NCBI GenBank assembly: GCA_036417435.1
Contig: JAZAQT010000267.1
Coordinates: 124,001 to 188,000, forward strand
From: Inia geoffrensis
Taxonomy: Eukaryota; Chordata; Mammalia; Artiodactyla; Iniidae
Direction: 5' to 3'
Length of the DNA: 64,000 nucleotides
In this document: positions 60,408 through 64,000 of the stretch, piece after piece
How positions within the stretch are numbered: the first letter of the stretch is position 1
Layout of the letters: every line of letters begins with the position of its first letter
Notes under the pieces: generated by a model
The model's input: the letters and a program-made list of their open reading frames with translations, nothing else
What the model was told of the DNA's origin: nothing
The model's database searches: none
Program-made: the position numbers and the translations under genes

Positions 60408-61582
60408 GAATGGGGATTGATTAGGGTACAGGTTAGGGTACGGCAATGGCTTAGGGTTGGCGTACGGTAGAGGGCATGAGTTAGTGTTGATGTACTGGTT
60501 AAAATGAGGACACGGGTGAGGGTAAAGTTTCGGGTGAGTGTCATGGTTAGGTTTCAGGTTAGGGTTAGGGTTAGGGAATGGAGAGGGATTAGGGTACAGG
60601 CTAGGGTACGACAATGCTTAAGGGTTAGCGTAAGTGTGAGGGCACGAGTTAGTGTTGGTGTACTGGTTAAGACAACGGCACCTATGAGGGTAAGGCCTCG
60701 GAAAAGGGTCACTTTCAGGGTTTCGCTTAGGGTTAGGGTTAGGGAATGGGGAGGGATTAGGGTACAGGATAGGGTACGACAATGCTTAAGGGTTAGCGTA
60801 CGTTTGAGGGCATGAGTTAGTGTTTGTGTACTGGTTAAGATTAGGGCATTGGTTAGGGTAGGGCATCGGAAGTGGGTCAGGATTAGGGATGGGGTTAGGG
60901 TTAGGGTTAAGGAATGGGGAGGGATTAGGGTACAATTTAGGGTACGACAACGCTTAAGGTTTAGCGTACGTGTGAGGGCACGAGTTAGTGTTGGTGTCCT
61001 GGTTAAGATTAGGGCATGGGTGAGGGTAAGGCTTCGGGTGAGGGTCAGGGTTAGGATTCGGGTTAGGGTTAGGGTTAAGGAATGCAGAGGGATTAGGGTA
61101 CAGCTTAGGGTACGACAGTGCTTAAGGGTTAGCGTTCGTGTGAGGGCAAGGGTTAGTGTTAGTGTAATGGTTAAGATTAGGGCACGGGTGAGGGTAAGGC
61201 TTCAGGTGAGGGTCAGGGTTAGGATTCGGGTTAGGGTTAGGGCTAGGGAATGGGGAGGGTTTAGGGTACAGTTTAGGGTCGAAAACGATTAAGGGGTAGC
61301 GTACGTGTGAGGGCACAAGTTAGTGTTGCTGGCCTGGTGAAGATTAGGGCACCGGTGAGGGTAAGGTTTCGGGTGATGGTCAGGGATAGAATTCGGGTTA
61401 GGGTTAGGGTTAGGGAATGGGGAGATATTAGGGCACAGTTTAGGGTACCACAACGCTTAAGGTTTAGCGTACGTGTGAGGTCACTAGTTAGTGTTAGTGT
61501 ACTGCTTACGATTAGGGAACGGGTGAGGGTAAGGCCTCGGAAGAGGGTCACGTTAAGGGTTAGGGTTAGGGTTAGGGTTAGG
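60408..61582 (+). repeat. HOR unit 45, 7-mer, 1,175 bp
   Basis: Matches unit 13 (M1 M3 M4 M5 M6 M7 M8). M7 has tagggtcgaaaacgatt, one base shorter than tagggtacgacaacgatt. The end of the unit resembles unit 9 more than unit 13. Confidence 0.85.
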
Positions 61583-63082
61583 GAATGGGGATTGATTAGG
61601 GTACAGGTTAGGGTACGGCAATGGCTTAGGGTTGGCTTACGTTAGAGGGCATGGGTTAGTGTTGATGTACTGGTTAAAATTAGGACACGGGTGAGGGTAA
61701 CGTTTCGGGTGAGTGTCATGATTAGGTTTCAGGTTAGGGTTAGGGTTAGGGAATGGAGAGGGATTAGGGTACAGGCTAGGGTACGACAATGCTTAAGGGT
61801 TAGCGTAAGTGTGAGGGCACGAGTTAGTGTTGGTGTACTGGTTAAGACAAATGCACCTATGAGGGTAAGGCCTCGGAAAAGGGTCACGTTCAGGGTTTCG
61901 CTTAGGGTTAGGGTTAGGGAATGGGGAGGGATTAGGGTACAGGATAGGGTACGACAATGCTTAAGGGTTAGCGTACGTTTGAGAGCATGAGTTAGTGTTT
62001 GTGTACTGGTTAAGATTAGGGCATTGGTTAGGGTAGGGCATCGGAAGTGGGTCAGGATTAGGGATGGGGTTAGGGTTAGGGTTAAGGAATGGGGAGGGAT
62101 TAGGGTACAATTTAGGGTACGACAACGCTTAAGGTTTAGCGTACGTGTGAGGGCACGAGTTAGTGTTGGTGTCCTTGTTAAGATTAGGGCATGGGTGAGG
62201 GTAAGGCTTCGGGTGAGGGTCAGGGTTAGGATTCAGGTTAGGGTTAGGGTTAAGGAATGCAGAGGGATTAGGGTACAGCTTAGGGTACGACAGTGCTTAA
62301 GGGTTAGCGTTCGTGTGAGGGCAAGGGTTAGTGTTAGTGTCCTGGTTAAGATTAGGGCACGGGTGAGGGTAAGGCTTCAGGTGAGGGTCAGGTTTAGGAT
62401 TCGGGTTAGGGTTAGGGTTAGGGAATGGGGAGGGATTAGGGTACAGTTTAGGGTACGACAACGATTAAGGATTAGCGTACGTGTGAGGGCACCAGTTAGT
62501 GTTGCTGTCCTGGTTAAGATTAGGGAACGGGTGAGGGTAAGGCTTCGGGTGAGGGTCAGGGTTAGGATTCGGGTTAGGGTTAGGGTTAAGGAATGCAGAG
62601 CGATTAGGGTACAGCTTAGGGTACGACAGTGCTTAAGGGTTAGCTTTCGTGTGAGGGCAAGGGTTAGTGTTAGTGTCCTGGTTAAGATTAGGGCACGGGT
62701 GAGGGTAAGGCTTCAGGTGAGGGTCAGGGTTAGGATTCGGGTTAGGGTTAGGGTTAGGGAATGGGGAGGGATTAGGGTACAGTTTAGGGTACGAAAGCGA
62801 TTAAGGGTTAGCGTACGTGTGTGGGCACGAGTTAGTGTTGGTGTCCTGGTTAAGATTAGGGCACTGGTGAGGGTAAGGTTTCGGGTGAGGGTCAGGGATA
62901 GAATTCGGGTTAGGGTTAGGGTTAGGGAATGGGGAGATATTAGGGCACAGTTTAGGGTACCACAACGCTTAAGGTTTAGCGTACGTGTGAGGTCACTAGT
63001 TAGTGTTAGTGTACTGCTTACGATTAGGGCACGGGTGAGGGTAAGGCCTCGGAAGAGGGTCACGTTAAGGGTTAGGGTTAGG
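61583..63082 (+). repeat. HOR unit 46, 9-mer minus two hexamers, 1,500 bp
   Basis: Same composition and the same 12-bp loss in the M8 tail (TTAGGG x2 at 63072-63083) as unit 10, at an offset of 48,520 bp. Confidence 0.87.
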
Positions 63083-64000
63083 GAATGGGGATTGATTAGG
63101 GTACAGGTTAGGGTACGGCAATGGCTTAGGGTTGGCGTACGTTAGAGGGCATGGGTTAGTGTTGATGTACTGGTTAAAATTTGGACACGGGTGAGGGTAA
63201 AGTTTCGGGTGAGTGTCATGGTTAGGTTTCAGGTTAGGGTTAGGGTTAGGGAATGGAGAGGGATTAGGGTACAGGTTAGGGTACCGCTGCGGTTTAGTGT
63301 TAGCGTACGTTTGAGGGCACGAGTTAGTCTTGGTGTCCTGGTTAAGATTAGGGCACGGGTGAGGGTAAGGCTTCGGTGAGGGTCAGGGTTAGGATTCGGG
63401 TTAGGGTTAGGGTTAGGGAATGGAGAGGGATTAGGGTACAGGTTAGGGTACGACAATGCTTAAGGGTTAGCGTAAGTGTGAGGGCACGAGTTAGTGTTGG
63501 TGTACTGGTTAAGACAACGGCACCGATGAGGGTAAGGCCTCGGAAAAGGGTCACGTTCAGGGTTTCGCTTAGGGTTAGGGTTAGGGAATGGGGAGGGATT
63601 AGGGTACAGGATAGGGTACGACAATGCTTAAGGGTTAGCGTACGATTGAGGGCATGAATTAGTGTTTGTGTACTGGTTAAGATTAGGGCATTGGTTAGGG
63701 TAGGGCACTGGAAGTGGGTCAGGTTTAGGGATGGGGTTAGGGTTAGGGTTAAGGAATGGGGAGGGATTAGGGTACAATTTAGGTTACGACAACGCTTAAG
63801 GTTTATCGTACGTGTGAGGGCACGAGTTACTGTTGGTGTCCTGGTTAAGATTAGGGCACGGGTGAGGGTAAGGCTTCGGGTGAGGGTCAGGGTTAGGATT
63901 CGGGTTAGGGTTAGGGTTAAGGAATGCAGAGGGATTAGGGTACAGCTTAGGGTACGACAGTGCTTAAGGGTTAGCGTTCGTGTGAGGGCAAGGGTTAATG
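63083..64000 (+). repeat. HOR unit 47, partial (M1 M2 M3 M4 M5, start of M6)
   Basis: Matches unit 14 from 18427 at an offset of 44,656 bp, with shared gcgtacgattgaggg and gggcactggaagtggg. M2 lacks one base (ggcttcggtgagg near 63373). The window ends inside M6. Confidence 0.86.

Larger units (their letters stand above)
1..64000 (+). repeat. TTAGGG-derived 168-bp satellite array filling the window
   Basis: Seen: the anchor gaatg recurs every 168 bp (for example 125, 293, 461, 629, 797, 965, 1133) throughout, and 168 equals 28 hexamers. Read in phase, a monomer contains exact TTAGGG or one- to two-base variants (TGAGGG, TCAGGG, CACGGG, TTCGGG, TAAGGC, TTAGCG, TTAGTG), with two to four perfect tandem TTAGGG units at its junction. 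All copies lie in the same orientation with the G-rich strand on +. Known: TTAGGG is the telomere repeat of vertebrates and many other eukaryotes, and satellites derived from it occur near telomeres and at interstitial sites. Inferred: a degenerate telomeric block was amplified into a nucleosome-length satellite. Whether it is subtelomeric, pericentromeric or interstitial cannot be told here. No stretch longer than 300 bases falls outside the array. Confidence 0.97.

Noticed and set aside
1..64000. CRISPR array (regular spaced repeats)
   Set aside because: There are no unique spacers; all sequence between recurrent anchors is itself repeated, and the 168-bp spacing and eukaryotic telomeric motif do not fit.
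1..64000. True terminal telomere
   Set aside because: Pure TTAGGG runs never exceed five units; the rest is degenerate and ordered in a 168-bp monomer.
1..64000. Plant-type (TTTAGGG) telomeric satellite
   Set aside because: The phase is 6 bp and the perfect units are TTAGGG. TTTAGGG-like strings (ggtttaggg) occur only as scattered substitutions inside the hexamer phase.
1..64000. CENP-B box, which would mark a centromeric satellite of the primate type
   Set aside because: I looked for the TTCG...CGGGA core in both orientations of M1-M8 and found no match; HOR structure alone does not prove a centromere.
1..64000. tRNA, rRNA, transposon ends or target-site duplications within the array
   Set aside because: No interruption of the monomer register longer than 36 bp was found, so there is no room for an inserted element or RNA gene.

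Overview
This 64-kb window is satellite DNA from end to end. I find no protein-coding gene, RNA gene, mobile element or unique-sequence island. Every stretch I read, from base 1 to base 64000, is a head-to-tail array of a 168-bp monomer. The monomer is 28 hexamers long, and nearly all of it can be read as degenerate copies of the telomeric hexamer TTAGGG kept in the same 6-bp phase. The G-rich strand is always the + strand and I saw no inverted segment. This points to a eukaryote with TTAGGG telomeres (vertebrates, many other animals, some fungi and protists), most likely a large animal genome with a subtelomeric or interstitial telomere-like satellite. The species cannot be named from the sequence.

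The monomers fall into eight types, which I call M1 to M8 (my own labels). M1 carries attgatta and an atggctta block, M2 taccgctgcgg, M3 gacaacggcaccgatg, M4 gggcattgg plus gcatcggaagtggg, M5 tacaatttaggg, M6 gaatgcagagg, M7 gatagaattcggg (an EcoRI site) and M8 gagatatt plus aggtcactagtt. In order they make an eight-monomer higher-order repeat (HOR) of 1,344 bp. Using the M1 start as anchor there are 46 complete HOR units and two partial ones. Most are 8-mers of 1,342-1,344 bp. The others are 4-, 5-, 7-, 9-, 10- and 11-mers made by deletion, duplication or hybrid monomers, as unequal exchange would produce.

The layout has a third scale. Region 1-20 kb is a mosaic of length-variant HORs with a 3,527-bp repeat (1-1.45 kb again at 3.53-4.98 kb) and a dispersed 1.2-kb repeat (11.05 and 14.74 kb). 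Region 20-34.7 kb alternates two HOR versions (A and B) and holds an apparently identical 6,548-bp tandem duplication (21601-28163 and 28149-34711). Region 33.3-45.8 kb holds three copies of a 4,210-bp B-B-A block, the third lacking one monomer. Region 48-64 kb is a rearranged second copy of 1.5-20 kb, collinear in blocks whose offsets shift mostly by whole monomers.

The many long open frames (up to 488 codons) are artefacts. A 6-bp period, a monomer divisible by three and G-rich degenerate TTAGGG leave four of six frames nearly free of stops. They give Arg-Val, Leu-Gly, Thr-Leu and Asn-Pro low-complexity peptides on both strands at once. I list no CDS. The biological interest lies in the hierarchical repeat architecture and its recombination junctions, not in an encoded system.
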